A stretch of 64,000 bases of DNA from Ferranicluibacter quercicola (GCF_021168455.1 NZ_JAJOZR010000002.1:308255-372254), one strand, 5' to 3'; positions 9,457 to 18,700 are shown, counted from the first letter of the stretch. The notes: generated from the sequence alone by a model not told the origin. Translations and numbers: made by a program.

Positions 9457-9757
9457 CTGAACCTCACGGAACGACCGGTCAATCGTCCAGAAACTAGACT
9501 TTTTATATCCGGTTTGCGCAGGGATTGCGCAGCATTCAGTTGTGGCGAGCTTTAATCTCCGGCAGGGGTCTTCACAAGCCTGTTTGCGGTGCGAAAGAAA
9601 ATTAATCGATTAGAGACGGAGGTTTATCGGAACGGCCGTTAAACGGTATTTTAACGGTTAAGCATATCCGGCGAAATCCGATGCAACCGCCTGACTTTCG
9701 GGGCGACCTGCTCCAGATTGCTCTTAACGATTTGTTAAGATCCGCCGGAGGTTCATC
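9457..9757. other. Divergent intergenic region between sdhC and a secreted-protein gene
   Basis: This 301-base stretch has no gene. It must hold the sdh promoter on the minus strand and the promoter for the secreted protein on the plus strand. The right half (9600-9740) is AT-rich with several TTAA words, one pair spaced exactly as a CtrA box. No convincing -35/-10 pair could be fixed by eye. Confidence 0.6.
9724..9738 (+). promoter_or_regulatory. Candidate CtrA-binding site (TTAA-N7-TTAA)
   Basis: TTAACGATTTGTTAA has two TTAA half sites separated by seven bases, the CtrA spacing of alphaproteobacteria. It ends 19 bases before the ATG of the secreted-protein gene and is nearly palindromic. 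The position, very close to the start codon, would fit either repression or a short leader. Confidence 0.4.
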
Positions 9758-10267
9758 ATGTATCGGCACGTTGCCTTGCGACCGGTCGCCGTCGCGTTTG
9801 CCCTTGCCCTGTCCGCGTTCGGACCGGCCGATGCGCGGGACGAAGGGTATCGCGGGTACTATCTCTCACCCCAGCCGGAGCAACTCGAACAGAGATCCGG
9901 CGTTCGGCTCCAGGGCGACCGGCGGCCCGTGCCGGATTACCGCGTCGTGCGCGGCGTCTTCGATGGCGAGCGCCGCTATCGCGTGCGCGAGGATGCGACG
10001 GAATACCGCCGCGGCTGGCGCGCCCCGCCCGCCATCATCGTCGGGTCCGGGCGCTATTCCGGCAATGCGAATGACTGGTATCGCCGTGGTGCCGGCAGCA
10101 CTTTCAGCATCACGACTTACGACGAGGATACCGGCTACGGTGCTGTCGAACGCTATCCTGCGCCGGAAACGCGCAGCCGTGTCATCACGGTCGATCGCGG
10201 TGCGGCACGTCGCAACGACAGCGCCTGCAGTTTCGAGGCGGGTGTCTGCGTCATTCGCGGACGCTGA
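9758..10267 (+). CDS. Hypothetical secreted protein
   Basis: This 169-residue protein belongs to no family I recognise. The N-terminus MYRHVALRPVAVAFALALSA followed by FGPADARDE reads as a Sec signal peptide cleaved after ADA. The mature part is rich in Arg, Tyr and Gly (PDYRVVRGVFDGERRYRVRE; ITTYDEDTGYG) and carries only two cysteines, close together at the C-terminus (SACSFEAGVC), which could form a disulfide. A strong site, CCGGAGG, precedes the ATG. It is monocistronic and converges with the methyltransferase gene. Confidence 0.75.
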   Translation: MYRHVALRPVAVAFALALSAFGPADARDEGYRGYYLSPQPEQLEQRSGVRLQGDRRPVPDYRVVRGVFDGERRYRVREDATEYRRGWRAPPAIIVGSGRYSGNANDWYRRGAGSTFSITTYDEDTGYGAVERYPAPETRSRVITVDRGAARRNDSACSFEAGVCVIRGR

Positions 10268-10297
10268 GGCCGGCATGCCGCGCCGTCTGGCGGCGGC

Positions 10298-10942
10298 TTA
10301 GCGGAAGCGCCAGACAGTGGTCTTCTTGACCTCGCTGTCCTCCAGCGCCCGCGTCACCGGAACCGCGTAGGTCGCAAGCGGCTCCATGCGGTCGCGGGGG
10401 CAATAGGCGCGGCCGGGGTCGCCGACGATGACATCGATGCCGGTGCCAACCAGATCCTCGAACCAGGGTACCAGCCGGTCGGCAAAGGCCTTGTCGTAGA
10501 AGACGTCGCCGGCAAGGAAGACGTCGCATGCGAGGGGCTCGCCGATCCGATCGGCGTTTTCATGGGTCACGGCCACGTCGTTCAGCCGGGCGTTGAGACC
10601 GATTGCGCATCGTGTCCACGGATCGGTATCCAGTGCCAGGACCGAGGCTGCGCCGGCCTTCATGGCGGCGATCGCCACCAGCCCGGAGCCGGAGGCGAAA
10701 TCGGCAACGCTGCGGCCGGCCACGATTCCGGGATGATCGAGAACGTAGCGGGCAAGGCCCTGTCCGCCGGCCCAGGCAAAGGCCCAGAAGGGCGGCGGCA
10801 GGCCGATGGCGTCCAGTTCCTCCTCCGTCTTCAGCCAGAGATCATGGGCCTCGCTTGCCAGATGCAGCCGGATTTCCGGGACATGCGGGGGAGCGAGCAC
10901 GCTCGTGTTCTCGCGGATGAAGCGCTCGGGGTCGGTCTTCAC
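10298..10942 (-). CDS. ETF-beta lysine methyltransferase-like protein (METTL20 type)
   Basis: This SAM-dependent protein methyltransferase has 214 residues. The SAM loop ADFASGSGLVAIAAM (about residues 80-94), the acidic Asp105 in ALDTDP, and the post-motif LAGDVFYDK fit the seven-beta-strand lysine methyltransferases. WLKTEEELDAIGLPPPFWAFAW matches the METTL20 group, whose bacterial members methylate the electron-transfer flavoprotein beta subunit. The substrate is inferred from the family. It is the last gene of the tsaD-gpsA-yciI-EVE-methyltransferase run, ten bases after the EVE gene. Confidence 0.82.
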   Translation of the reverse strand: MKTDPERFIRENTSVLAPPHVPEIRLHLASEAHDLWLKTEEELDAIGLPPPFWAFAWAGGQGLARYVLDHPGIVAGRSVADFASGSGLVAIAAMKAGAASVLALDTDPWTRCAIGLNARLNDVAVTHENADRIGEPLACDVFLAGDVFYDKAFADRLVPWFEDLVGTGIDVIVGDPGRAYCPRDRMEPLATYAVPVTRALEDSEVKKTTVWRFR

Positions 10943-10952
10943 GCGGCGGTCT

Positions 10953-11396
10953 TCATGCGGGGGGCGATTCCGGCGGGTGATCGAGGCCGCCCATGCGGCA
11001 GACCTCGCGCCATTCTTCCTCCGTCACCGCCTGGACGGAGAGGCGCATGGCGGTGACGAGCTGCATGGCTTTCAGCCGCTCGCTGGCCTTGACGTCCTTC
11101 AGCGTCACGGGTTTCGGCATGTCGCAGACGGCGCGGATGTCGACGCAGTCCCAGCGGGCGTCGCCCTCGGCCGTGGAGTCGGGATGCGACAGGGCGCAGA
11201 CCTCGGCGATGCCGACGATCTCCAGGCCTTCATTGGAGTGGTAGAAGAAGCCCTTGTCGCCGATCTTCATGGCGCGCATGTTGTTGCGGGCGAGATAGTT
11301 GCGCACGCCGGTCCATTCGGTGCCGGCCTTGCCGGCATCCTTCTGCATGGCCCAGGACCATTTGAACGGTTCGGATTTCCAGAGCCAGTAGGCCAT
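10953..11396 (-). CDS. EVE domain-containing protein
   Basis: This is a 147-residue single-domain EVE protein, related to the PUA fold and thymocyte nuclear protein 1, which recognise modified bases in nucleic acid. Visible motifs are MAYWLWKSEPFKWSW at the start, WTGVRNYLARNNMRAMKIGD and FFYHSNEGLEIVGIAEV, which line the aromatic pocket of the family. It lies six bases after the YciI-like gene. The bound base and the biological role are unknown. Confidence 0.88.
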   Translation of the reverse strand: MAYWLWKSEPFKWSWAMQKDAGKAGTEWTGVRNYLARNNMRAMKIGDKGFFYHSNEGLEIVGIAEVCALSHPDSTAEGDARWDCVDIRAVCDMPKPVTLKDVKASERLKAMQLVTAMRLSVQAVTEEEWREVCRMGGLDHPPESPPA

Positions 11397-11402
11397 TGCG
11401 CG

Positions 11403-11693
11403 TCACTCCGGCTTGTTGAAGACCCAGTTCCAGGCTTTGACCTCGACGGAGGCGAAGAGGCCGGCCTTGGCGTAGGGGTCCTCTGAGAAGATCGCGGTGG
11501 CCGCATCCTTCGTCTCGGCCTCGATGATGACGAGGCTGCCGTTCGGCTTGCCGTCTTCGCCCAGGAACGGGCCGGCGATCTTCAGGATGCCACGGGCATT
11601 CAGGTCGTCGAGATAGGCGACATGGGTGGGCCGCGTGTCGAGGCGGATCTGGAGTGCGCCTTCCTTGTCGGTGCAAAGGGCTGCAAAGAGCAT
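11403..11693 (-). CDS. YciI family protein
   Basis: The 96-residue YciI-like protein has a ferredoxin-like fold. It begins MLFAALCTDKEGALQIRL and has HVAYLDDLNARGIL, the histidine-aspartate pair conserved in the family, then GSLVIIEAETKDAA. YciI-like proteins are small putative enzymes without a settled reaction. It is preceded by GGAAAGG and follows gpsA by 18 bases in the same operon. Confidence 0.85.
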   Translation of the reverse strand: MLFAALCTDKEGALQIRLDTRPTHVAYLDDLNARGILKIAGPFLGEDGKPNGSLVIIEAETKDAATAIFSEDPYAKAGLFASVEVKAWNWVFNKPE

Positions 11694-11711
11694 GGTCTTG
11701 CCTTTCCGGAG

Positions 11712-12716
11712 CTATTCTTGAGTGATGGGGCGGGACATGAGCTGTTCGAGCGCAGTTCCCACGTCGATGGTGCCGTCGATCATGGCGGCGACGGCGAAGG
11801 TCAGCGGCATGTCGAGCCCGAGGCGGCGGGCCTCGGCGGCCGCGACGGACGCGGCGAGCGCCCCTTCGACGAGATCGGCGGTGGGCTGGGCCGCGCGGCG
11901 CTCGCGCCCGAGCGCGATGCCGTAGCGCAGGTTGCGCGACTGGTGGCTGGTGGCAGTGAGAACGAGATCGCCAAGGCCGGAGAGGCCGCGAACCGTGTCG
12001 CCCTGGCCGCCGCAGGCCGCGACGTAGCGCGAGAGTTCGGCAAGGCCGCGGGCGATCATGGCCGCGCGGGCGGATTCGCCGAGGCCGGCGCCCTCGACGA
12101 TGCCGCAGGCGATGGCGAGCACGTTCTTCAGCGCGCCACCGAGCTGGACGCCCGTGCGGTCCTGCGAGGGGTAGAGGCGGAAGGTGGGGCCGGACAGGGC
12201 GGTCGCGAGCCGTGCGGCGCGCTCCGCCGACGCCGACGCGATGACCATGGCGGTCGGCAGGCCTGTGGCGATATCGGCGGCAAAGCCGGGACCGGAGAGG
12301 ACGGACACCGCGAGGTCGGGCAGTTCCTCGGCGACGACCGCCGTCAGCAGCCGGCCGGTGCCGCGCTCCAGCCCCTTGGCGCAGATGACGATGTCGGTGC
12401 CCGGCGCCAGATGTGGCCGGAGCGCTTGTGCGGCCTCGCGCTGCGCCTGCGACGGCATGGCGAAGAGGACGATGCCGGCGGTGGAAACGGAGGCCGGATC
12501 AACCGTCGCGCGAAGGGCGTCGGGCAGGTCGATGCCGGGCAGGGCCTCCTCATGGCGGCGCCGGCCGAGAATGGCTTCGGCGACCTCCCTTTTGCGGGCG
12601 ATGAGGGTCACATCCGCACGTCCGGTGCGGGCGATGACCGTGGCAAGCGCCGTCCCGAAGGCGCCGGCACCGACGACGGCGACCTTGTCGGCGGCAGGAA
12701 GACGCGCCTCGTTCAT
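11712..12716 (-). CDS. gpsA: Glycerol-3-phosphate dehydrogenase (NAD(P)+)
   Basis: GpsA makes sn-glycerol 3-phosphate from dihydroxyacetone phosphate for phospholipid synthesis. The 334-residue product has the nucleotide fold VAVVGAGAFGTALA at residues 13-26, CAKGLE, SGPGFA, GGALKNVLAIACGIVEG with the catalytic lysine, and SGLGDLVLT. The ATG at 12716 overlaps the tsaD stop in an ATGA, so translation is coupled. Confidence 0.95.
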   Translation of the reverse strand: MNEARLPAADKVAVVGAGAFGTALATVIARTGRADVTLIARKREVAEAILGRRRHEEALPGIDLPDALRATVDPASVSTAGIVLFAMPSQAQREAAQALRPHLAPGTDIVICAKGLERGTGRLLTAVVAEELPDLAVSVLSGPGFAADIATGLPTAMVIASASAERAARLATALSGPTFRLYPSQDRTGVQLGGALKNVLAIACGIVEGAGLGESARAAMIARGLAELSRYVAACGGQGDTVRGLSGLGDLVLTATSHQSRNLRYGIALGRERRAAQPTADLVEGALAASVAAAEARRLGLDMPLTFAVAAMIDGTIDVGTALEQLMSRPITQE

Positions 12717-13807
12717 GCCTTGGCGCCCCGTTTGCCGAAGCCGAGCAGGGTTTCGGCGTTCGGGTCGAGCGGCCAGCGGGCGCGGGGGGACACGGAGAGA
12801 TCGTCGGCAGGCAGGCCCGCGGCCATGCGCTCGGCGCCCGCCCAGGCGATCATGGCGGCATTGTCGGTGCAAAGCGCAAGCGGCGGCGCGACGAAGGCGA
12901 AGCCGTTCTTGTCGCAGAGGCTGTCGAGCGTGGCGCGCAGGGCCTGATTGGCCGCCACGCCGCCGGCAACGACGAGGGAGGGCCGGCCGACATCCGGGTA
13001 GCGGTCGCGGAAGCGCTGCAGGCCGCGGCCGATCCGGTCCTTCAGGGTGCGCGACACCGCATGCTGAAAGGAGGCGCAGATATCGGCGATATCCTGCTCG
13101 CCGACCGGTGCGATGGATTGCGCCGCCTGCCGCACCGCGGTCTTCAGGCCCGAAAAGGAGAAGTCCAGCCGGGCCTCGCCGACGAGGGGGCGGGGGAAGG
13201 CGAAGCGTTCGGGATTGCCGCTGCGGGCGGCGCGTTCCACGGCCGGGCCGCCGGGATAGGGCAGGCCCAGAAGTTTCGCCGTCTTGTCGAAGGCCTCGCC
13301 CAGCGCATCGTCGATGGTCGTGCCCCAGCGCTCGTAGTCGCCCGTGCCGCGCACCAGCACCAGCTGTGTGTGGCCGCCGGACACGAGCAGCATCAGATAG
13401 GGGAAGGCGAGGCCATGGGTCAGCCGCGCGGTCAGCGCATGGCCTTCGAGATGGTTGATGGCATAGAGCGGTTTGCCTGCGGCGCGCGCCATCGCCTTGC
13501 CGGTCATGAGGCCGACGATCAGCCCGCCGATGAGGCCCGGGCCGCTGGTGGCGGCGATGGCATCGACCTGCGACAGCGACATTTGCGCGCGGGCGAGCGC
13601 CTCGGCGATCAGCGTATCCAGCGCCTCGACATGGGCGCGGGCCGCGATTTCCGGCACCACGCCGCCATAGACGCTGTGCTCTTCGAGCTGGCTGAGCACC
13701 ACGTCGCCGAGGATCTCGCCGCGCCCGTCCGTGTCGCGCAGCACGACGGAAGCGGCGGTTTCGTCGCAGCTCGTCTCGATGCCGAGAATACGCAGGGGCC
13801 GGTTCAT
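12713..13807 (-). CDS. tsaD: tRNA N6-threonylcarbamoyladenosine transferase TsaD
   Basis: TsaD transfers the threonylcarbamoyl group to A37 of ANN-decoding tRNAs, with TsaB and TsaE. The 364-residue product starts LRILGIETSCDETAAS. The metal-binding histidines are His119 and His123 in NHLEGHALTA, followed by LVSGGHTQLV, GEAFDKTAKLLGLPYPGG and the C-terminal CTDNAAMIAW. The frame stays open far upstream, over hemC, but the ATG at 13807 matches the family start. It is divergent from hemC with only 75 bases between the two starts. Confidence 0.96.
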   Translation of the reverse strand: MNRPLRILGIETSCDETAASVVLRDTDGRGEILGDVVLSQLEEHSVYGGVVPEIAARAHVEALDTLIAEALARAQMSLSQVDAIAATSGPGLIGGLIVGLMTGKAMARAAGKPLYAINHLEGHALTARLTHGLAFPYLMLLVSGGHTQLVLVRGTGDYERWGTTIDDALGEAFDKTAKLLGLPYPGGPAVERAARSGNPERFAFPRPLVGEARLDFSFSGLKTAVRQAAQSIAPVGEQDIADICASFQHAVSRTLKDRIGRGLQRFRDRYPDVGRPSLVVAGGVAANQALRATLDSLCDKNGFAFVAPPLALCTDNAAMIAWAGAERMAAGLPADDLSVSPRARWPLDPNAETLLGFGKRGAKA

Positions 13808-13882
13808 GGGCGGGTTACTCGAAGATTGCGGTCGGGAATAAAGGGGGATACACGGACCTCCGGTAACAACGGATCGTAGCGG

Positions 13883-14812
13883 ATGCAAACGAAACCTTTC
13901 CGGATCGGCACGCGCGGCAGCCGGCTGGCGCTGGCGCAGGCCCATGAGACGCGCGACCGGCTGATGCTGGCGCATGGCCTGCCGGAGGAGATGTTCGAGA
14001 TCGTGCCGCTGTCGACGGCGGGCGATCGCATCACCGATCGCGCGCTGTCGGAAATCGGCGGCAAGGGCCTCTTCACCCAGGAGCTGGAAGACCAGCTTCT
14101 GGCGGGTACGCTCGATTTCGCCGTGCATTCGGCAAAGGACATGGCGACGCGCCTGCCGGACGGTCTGTTCCTCTCCGCCTTCCTGCCGCGCGAGGACGCG
14201 CGTGATGCCTTCATCGGCGGTACGGCGCCGACCCTGCTGGCGCTGCCCGAAGGGGCGACGGTCGGCTCGGCCTCGCTGCGGCGGCAGGCGCTGATCCGCC
14301 GGCTGCGCCCGGATATCAACGTCATCGTCTATCGCGGTCTGGTGGAGACGCGGCTGCGCAAGCTGGCCGAAGGCCAGGTGGACGGGACGCTGCTGGCGCT
14401 TGCCGGGCTGAAGCGGCTCAATCTGGAGGGTGTCGCCACCGAAATCCTCGATCCCACCTATTTTCCCCCGGCCCCGGCACAGGGCGCGATCGCCGTGGAA
14501 AGCCGGATCGGCGACACGCGGATCGATGCGCTCCTGTCGGCCATCGACGATCAGAAGACGCATGAGGCCGTGACCTGCGAGCGGGCATTTCTCGACACGC
14601 TGGACGGCTCCTGCCGCACACCCATAGCCGGCTATGCGATTTCCGACGGGGAGCAGATCTCCTTCTCCGGCATGATCCTGACGCCGGACGGAACGCAGCA
14701 CCACCGGGTCTTTGCCGAAGGGCGGGCGGCGGACGCGCAAGCGATCGGGGCGCGGGCGGGCGAAGACATCCGGGCCGATGCGGCGCCCGGCTTCTTCTCC
14801 AGCTGGTCCTGA
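13883..14812 (+). CDS. hemC: Porphobilinogen deaminase (hydroxymethylbilane synthase)
   Basis: HemC condenses four porphobilinogens to hydroxymethylbilane in heme and cobalamin synthesis. The 309-residue product shows KPFRIGTRGSRLALAQA, GGKGLFTQELE, FAVHSAKDM, PREDARDAF and GSASLRRQA. The cysteine that holds the dipyrromethane cofactor lies in LDGSCRTPIAGYA, near residue 242. It is the first gene of hemC-hemD-Mic60-like-hemY. Confidence 0.97.
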   Translation: MQTKPFRIGTRGSRLALAQAHETRDRLMLAHGLPEEMFEIVPLSTAGDRITDRALSEIGGKGLFTQELEDQLLAGTLDFAVHSAKDMATRLPDGLFLSAFLPREDARDAFIGGTAPTLLALPEGATVGSASLRRQALIRRLRPDINVIVYRGLVETRLRKLAEGQVDGTLLALAGLKRLNLEGVATEILDPTYFPPAPAQGAIAVESRIGDTRIDALLSAIDDQKTHEAVTCERAFLDTLDGSCRTPIAGYAISDGEQISFSGMILTPDGTQHHRVFAEGRAADAQAIGARAGEDIRADAAPGFFSSWS

Positions 14813-14816
14813 GCCG

Positions 14817-15521
14817 GTGCGCGTCCTCGTCACGCGCCCGGAAACCACAGCGGACACCACGCTCCGGCGGCTGGCGCTTGCCGGCCATGAGACGCTGCTT
14901 CTGCCGCTAAGCGAAGCCGAGCACCTGCCGATCCGGGCGACGGCGCTTGCCGTGTCAAGCGTGGTCGCGACCAGCGCCGAAGCATTCCGGGCGCTGCGGC
15001 AGTCGCCCGATGCCCTGCCCTCCCTGACGCGCCTTCCGGTCTACTGCGTGGGACCCGCGACGGCGGAGGCGGCGGTCGATCTCGGCTTCTCCCAGGTCCG
15101 GGTCGGTCCCGGCGACGCCGCGGGCCTCGCGGAATTGATCCTGCGTGATCGCGGCGGCGCACAAACGGGCCTTCTCCTCTATCTCGCAGGCACGCCACGG
15201 CTGCCGGAACTGGAGACGCGCATGACCGTTGCCGGCGTTCCGCTGCAGGTTCGTCTCGTCTATCGGATGCGGCCGGTCGTGCGCGCACCGGGGGAATGTT
15301 CCGCGCGCGTACAGGCTTTCGACCCGGACGCGGTCCTGTTCTACTCGCGGGAGGCGGCCCGGCAGTTCTTCTCGGAAATTGCCCCGGCGATGCTGGCCGA
15401 TCGGGTGCGGATCCTCTGTCTCGGGGCCCGGATCGCCGATGCCGTGCCGCCCGGATGCCGTCACGTGGAGATTGCGCCGCGGCCGGACGAGGACGCGCTT
15501 CTCGCGCTCATCGACGCCTGA
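14817..15521 (+). CDS. hemD: Uroporphyrinogen-III synthase
   Basis: HemD cyclises hydroxymethylbilane with inversion of ring D. This poorly conserved family is recognised here by VRVLVTRPETTA at the start, VATSAEAFRAL, VYCVGPATAEAAVDLGF, LLYLAGTPRLPELE and DAVLFYSREAARQFF. I start it at the GTG at 14817, four bases after the hemC stop, giving 234 residues. Position directly after hemC supports the call. Confidence 0.9.
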   Translation: MRVLVTRPETTADTTLRRLALAGHETLLLPLSEAEHLPIRATALAVSSVVATSAEAFRALRQSPDALPSLTRLPVYCVGPATAEAAVDLGFSQVRVGPGDAAGLAELILRDRGGAQTGLLLYLAGTPRLPELETRMTVAGVPLQVRLVYRMRPVVRAPGECSARVQAFDPDAVLFYSREAARQFFSEIAPAMLADRVRILCLGARIADAVPPGCRHVEIAPRPDEDALLALIDA

Positions 15522-15608
15522 ATCACGCAAATCGACCGGCGGGGCCTTTCCCTCGCCGGGGTCGGTGTCTAGGTTTATGCTGTTGACCTCACGCATAGAG
15601 AAGAGAGC

Positions 15609-16958
15609 ATGGATCCGGAGAACCCGCCGCGCCGCACCAAGCCCGACCAGGAGCCGCTGACGATCGATCTGCATGCCACGCCGGATGCGTCCGATGGGGC
15701 GCGACCGCAGGATGCGGACGCTCGCCCCGATCCCCTGGAGCAAGAGACCGTGGCGCCCGTCTCGTCCGATGACGCCGTCGTGACGGAGACTCAGACCGGT
15801 GCCGCGGCGCATGATCCGCTCGGGGAACCTCTCTCTCCCGCTGACGCCTCGAGCGAAACGTTTTTTGACAAGAGCCGGGAGACCGAGGCGGAAGACGCGT
15901 CGCGCGCCGAAGCGGCGGCTGCCGCTTTTGCCGAGGAGCCGGCATCGTCCGCGCGCCCCGATACGGCCTCCGTTCCGCCGACACCGCCGACCCGTTCTGT
16001 GGCGGCTGCAAGCCCGTCGCGCTCCGGTGCACTGGCAGCCGGCATTCTCGGCGGTCTGATCGCGCTCGCCGGTGCCGGCGTGCTGCAATATGCAGGCATT
16101 GTTCCCTCGATCGGTCCTGCATCCTCCGGGACGGCCGATGGGGGACGCGATCTCGGTGCCGAAGTGGATGCGCTGAAGGCGCAGATCCCGGAGGCCGGCG
16201 CTTCCGGTGGAGAGGGGCTGGAACAGAGACTCGCCGCGCTCGAGCAGAGCGTCGGGGCTGCCGGCGATGCCTCCGGCACAGACACGCTGAAGGCGCAGGT
16301 CGAAAGCCTGACGCAGGAGCTTGCCAGCGTGACGTCCGGTCTCGCCGACCAGAGCCGTGCGGCGGAGGCGGCGACGTCAACGCTTTCGACGCGCATCGAG
16401 GAAGCGGAGAAGAAACTCGAGGCCCCGGCAAGCGACGTCCAACTGGCGCGCGCCATCGCAGTGACGGCGCTGAAGACCGCGATCGACCGCGGCGGACCGT
16501 TTCTGGCCGAGCTCGACGCGCTGAAGAGCGTTTCGCCGGATGACCCCGCGATCGCCGGTCTGGCCGATATCGCGCCGCGTGGCGTCGCGTCGCGCGCCGA
16601 CCTCACGCGCACCTTCCCCGATACGGCCGATGCGATGCTCGCGGCCATTCGCGGCGCCGATCCGAACCAGGGTATCTTCTCGCGCCTCATCGGCAGCGCG
16701 GCCTCTGCCGTGCGCGTCCGCCCCGTCGGCAGCGTCGAGGGCACGGGACCGGAAGCCGTCGTCGCGCGCATCGAGGACCGCCTGACCAATGGCGACCTGA
16801 AGGGTGCGAGCCTCGAATGGGACGGCCTGCCGCAGCCCGCCAAGGATGCCGGCGCCGAATTCCGCACGAAGCTTGACGAACGCATCGCGGTCGAGGGCCT
16901 GATCGACGCCGCCGTGGCCGGAGCCGCATCCGGCTCCACACCCGCCAAACAGGGCTGA
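15609..16958 (+). CDS. Mitofilin/Mic60-like inner-membrane protein (COG4223 type)
   Basis: This 449-residue protein has one membrane helix (about residues 139-160: LAAGILGGLIALAGAGVL). An acidic, proline-rich cytoplasmic N-terminus precedes it. A predicted coiled coil of about residues 180-285 follows, and then a C-terminal helical domain containing EFRTKLDERIAVEGLIDAA, resembling the mitofilin signature. Alphaproteobacterial Mic60 homologues bend the inner membrane and contact the outer membrane, and they usually lie in the hem cluster as here. An RBS-like AGAAGAGAG precedes the ATG. It starts 87 bases after hemD and ends 11 bases before hemY. Confidence 0.85.
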   Translation: MDPENPPRRTKPDQEPLTIDLHATPDASDGARPQDADARPDPLEQETVAPVSSDDAVVTETQTGAAAHDPLGEPLSPADASSETFFDKSRETEAEDASRAEAAAAAFAEEPASSARPDTASVPPTPPTRSVAAASPSRSGALAAGILGGLIALAGAGVLQYAGIVPSIGPASSGTADGGRDLGAEVDALKAQIPEAGASGGEGLEQRLAALEQSVGAAGDASGTDTLKAQVESLTQELASVTSGLADQSRAAEAATSTLSTRIEEAEKKLEAPASDVQLARAIAVTALKTAIDRGGPFLAELDALKSVSPDDPAIAGLADIAPRGVASRADLTRTFPDTADAMLAAIRGADPNQGIFSRLIGSAASAVRVRPVGSVEGTGPEAVVARIEDRLTNGDLKGASLEWDGLPQPAKDAGAEFRTKLDERIAVEGLIDAAVAGAASGSTPAKQG

Positions 16959-16969
16959 GGAGAGCCGAT

Positions 16970-18700
16970 TTGATCCGAATTCTCATCTTCGTCCTGATCG
17001 TCCTTGCGCTCGGCGCTGGCTTTTCCTGGCTGGCGGACCGGCCGGGAGAACTCTCGCTGATCTGGATGGGCCAGCGCATCGAGACCAGCCTGATGGTCGG
17101 TGCGACGCTTCTGGTCACGCTGATCGCGGCCATTCTGCTGATCGTCTGGCTCGTCCGCGTCATCTGGTTCTCGCCGCATTCGATCGCCCGGTACTTCCGT
17201 GTCCGCAAGCGCGACCGCGGCTATCAGGCGCTCTCGACCGGGCTGATTGCCGCCGGTGCCGGCGATGCGACCCTCGCCCGGAAGATGACGGCGCGCACGC
17301 GCGGCCTTCTGTCGGCCGATCAGGAACCGTTGATCCATCTTCTCGAAGCGCAGACGGCGCTGATCGAGGGCAAGCACGACGAGGCACGGCGGACGTTCGA
17401 GCGCATGGCCGAGGACCCGGAAACGCGCGAGCTCGGCCTGCGCGGGCTCTATCTCGAGGCCAAGCGTCTGGGCGCCAACGAAGCGGCCCGGCAATATGCC
17501 GAGCGGGCGGCCGACAAGGCGCCGCATCTCGCCTGGGCGACCCTGGCCACGCTCGACGAGCGAAGCCAGGCCGGGCGCTGGGACGAGGCCGTGCATCTGC
17601 TCGACCAGAGCCGGACCAGCCATGTCATCGACCGCAAGGAAGCCGACCGCAAGAAGGCCGTGCTTCTGACCGCCCGTGCGCGCGAAAAGCTCGATGCCGA
17701 TCCGAAGGCGGCGCGCGACGATGCGCTGGCCGCGCTGAAGCTCGACCCCACCCTCGTGCCGGCCGGCCTGATCGCCGCCAAGGCGCTGTTTCGCGAAGAC
17801 AATTTGCGGAAGGCGGCGTCCGTGCTCGAAAAGCTCTGGAAGCAGGCGCCGCATCCCGAGGTCGCGAAGGCCTATGTCCGGGCGCGGAGCGGCGATTCGG
17901 CCGTCGACCGGTTGAAGCGCGCCCGCAAGCTGGAGGCGTGGAAGCCGAACAATGCCGTCTCGCTGATGGCGGTGGCGGAAAGCGCGCTCGAAGCGCGCGA
18001 ACTGTTGCTGGCCCGTTCGCTCGCGGAAGCGGCCGCCCGTATCGCGCCGACCGAGAGCGTCTTCCTGCTGCTCGCCGATATCGAGGAAGCGGATACCGGC
18101 GACGAGGGGCGCATCCGCCACTGGATGAACCAGGCGCTGAAGAGCCCGCGCGACGCCGCCTGGATCGCCGACGGCGTCGTGTCGCAGGAATGGCTGCCCG
18201 TTTCGCCGGTCAGCGGACGTCTGGATGCCTTCGAGTGGAAGATGCCGGTCAACACGATCGACAGACCGCTCGAGGAGGGTGGGGTCAGCCGCGGCGAAGC
18301 CGCCATTCGCAGCCTCCCGCCCGTTGCGACACCGGTTGCCGCTCCCGACCGGGCGGATCCCGAAGCCGTGGCGACGGCACCTGAAGCGCCTGTGGAAACG
18401 GTGGAGCGGACGGCGGCGATCGCCGTTCCCGTGCCGACCGAATCGGTCATCGTTCACGAGCCGATCGAGCCGGCACGCTCGGTGGCCGTGACGGAGCCCG
18501 ACGACGCCGCGCGCAACGCGCTGGTCAAGACGGAAGAAGGTGCGCGGGCCGCCAGGGTTGCGGCTCCGCCGGTCTCCGGTGCCGCCCCTGCCGGCAAGCC
18601 AGCGGAGGTGCAGGTCGAGCCGTTCTTCGGCCGGCCGCCCGACGATCCCGGCGTGCGCACGGATAGAGTTGCAGAAAAGACGACATTCAAACTTTTCTGA
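16970..18700 (+). CDS. hemY: Heme biosynthesis protein HemY, TPR-containing
   Basis: This HemY-family membrane protein has 576 residues. Two N-terminal membrane helices (about residues 1-22 and 40-64) are followed by the HemY_N segment and TPR-like helical repeats (YLEAKRLGANEAARQYAERA; LDERSQAGRWDEAVHLLDQ). The C-terminal 130 residues are low-complexity Ala/Pro/Glu. The start is a TTG at 16970 preceded by GAGGAGA, 11 bases after the preceding stop. Despite its name the protein is not an enzyme of the pathway and its exact role in heme synthesis is unsettled. It is the last gene of the hem operon. Confidence 0.93.
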   Translation: MIRILIFVLIVLALGAGFSWLADRPGELSLIWMGQRIETSLMVGATLLVTLIAAILLIVWLVRVIWFSPHSIARYFRVRKRDRGYQALSTGLIAAGAGDATLARKMTARTRGLLSADQEPLIHLLEAQTALIEGKHDEARRTFERMAEDPETRELGLRGLYLEAKRLGANEAARQYAERAADKAPHLAWATLATLDERSQAGRWDEAVHLLDQSRTSHVIDRKEADRKKAVLLTARAREKLDADPKAARDDALAALKLDPTLVPAGLIAAKALFREDNLRKAASVLEKLWKQAPHPEVAKAYVRARSGDSAVDRLKRARKLEAWKPNNAVSLMAVAESALEARELLLARSLAEAAARIAPTESVFLLLADIEEADTGDEGRIRHWMNQALKSPRDAAWIADGVVSQEWLPVSPVSGRLDAFEWKMPVNTIDRPLEEGGVSRGEAAIRSLPPVATPVAAPDRADPEAVATAPEAPVETVERTAAIAVPVPTESVIVHEPIEPARSVAVTEPDDAARNALVKTEEGARAARVAAPPVSGAAPAGKPAEVQVEPFFGRPPDDPGVRTDRVAEKTTFKLF

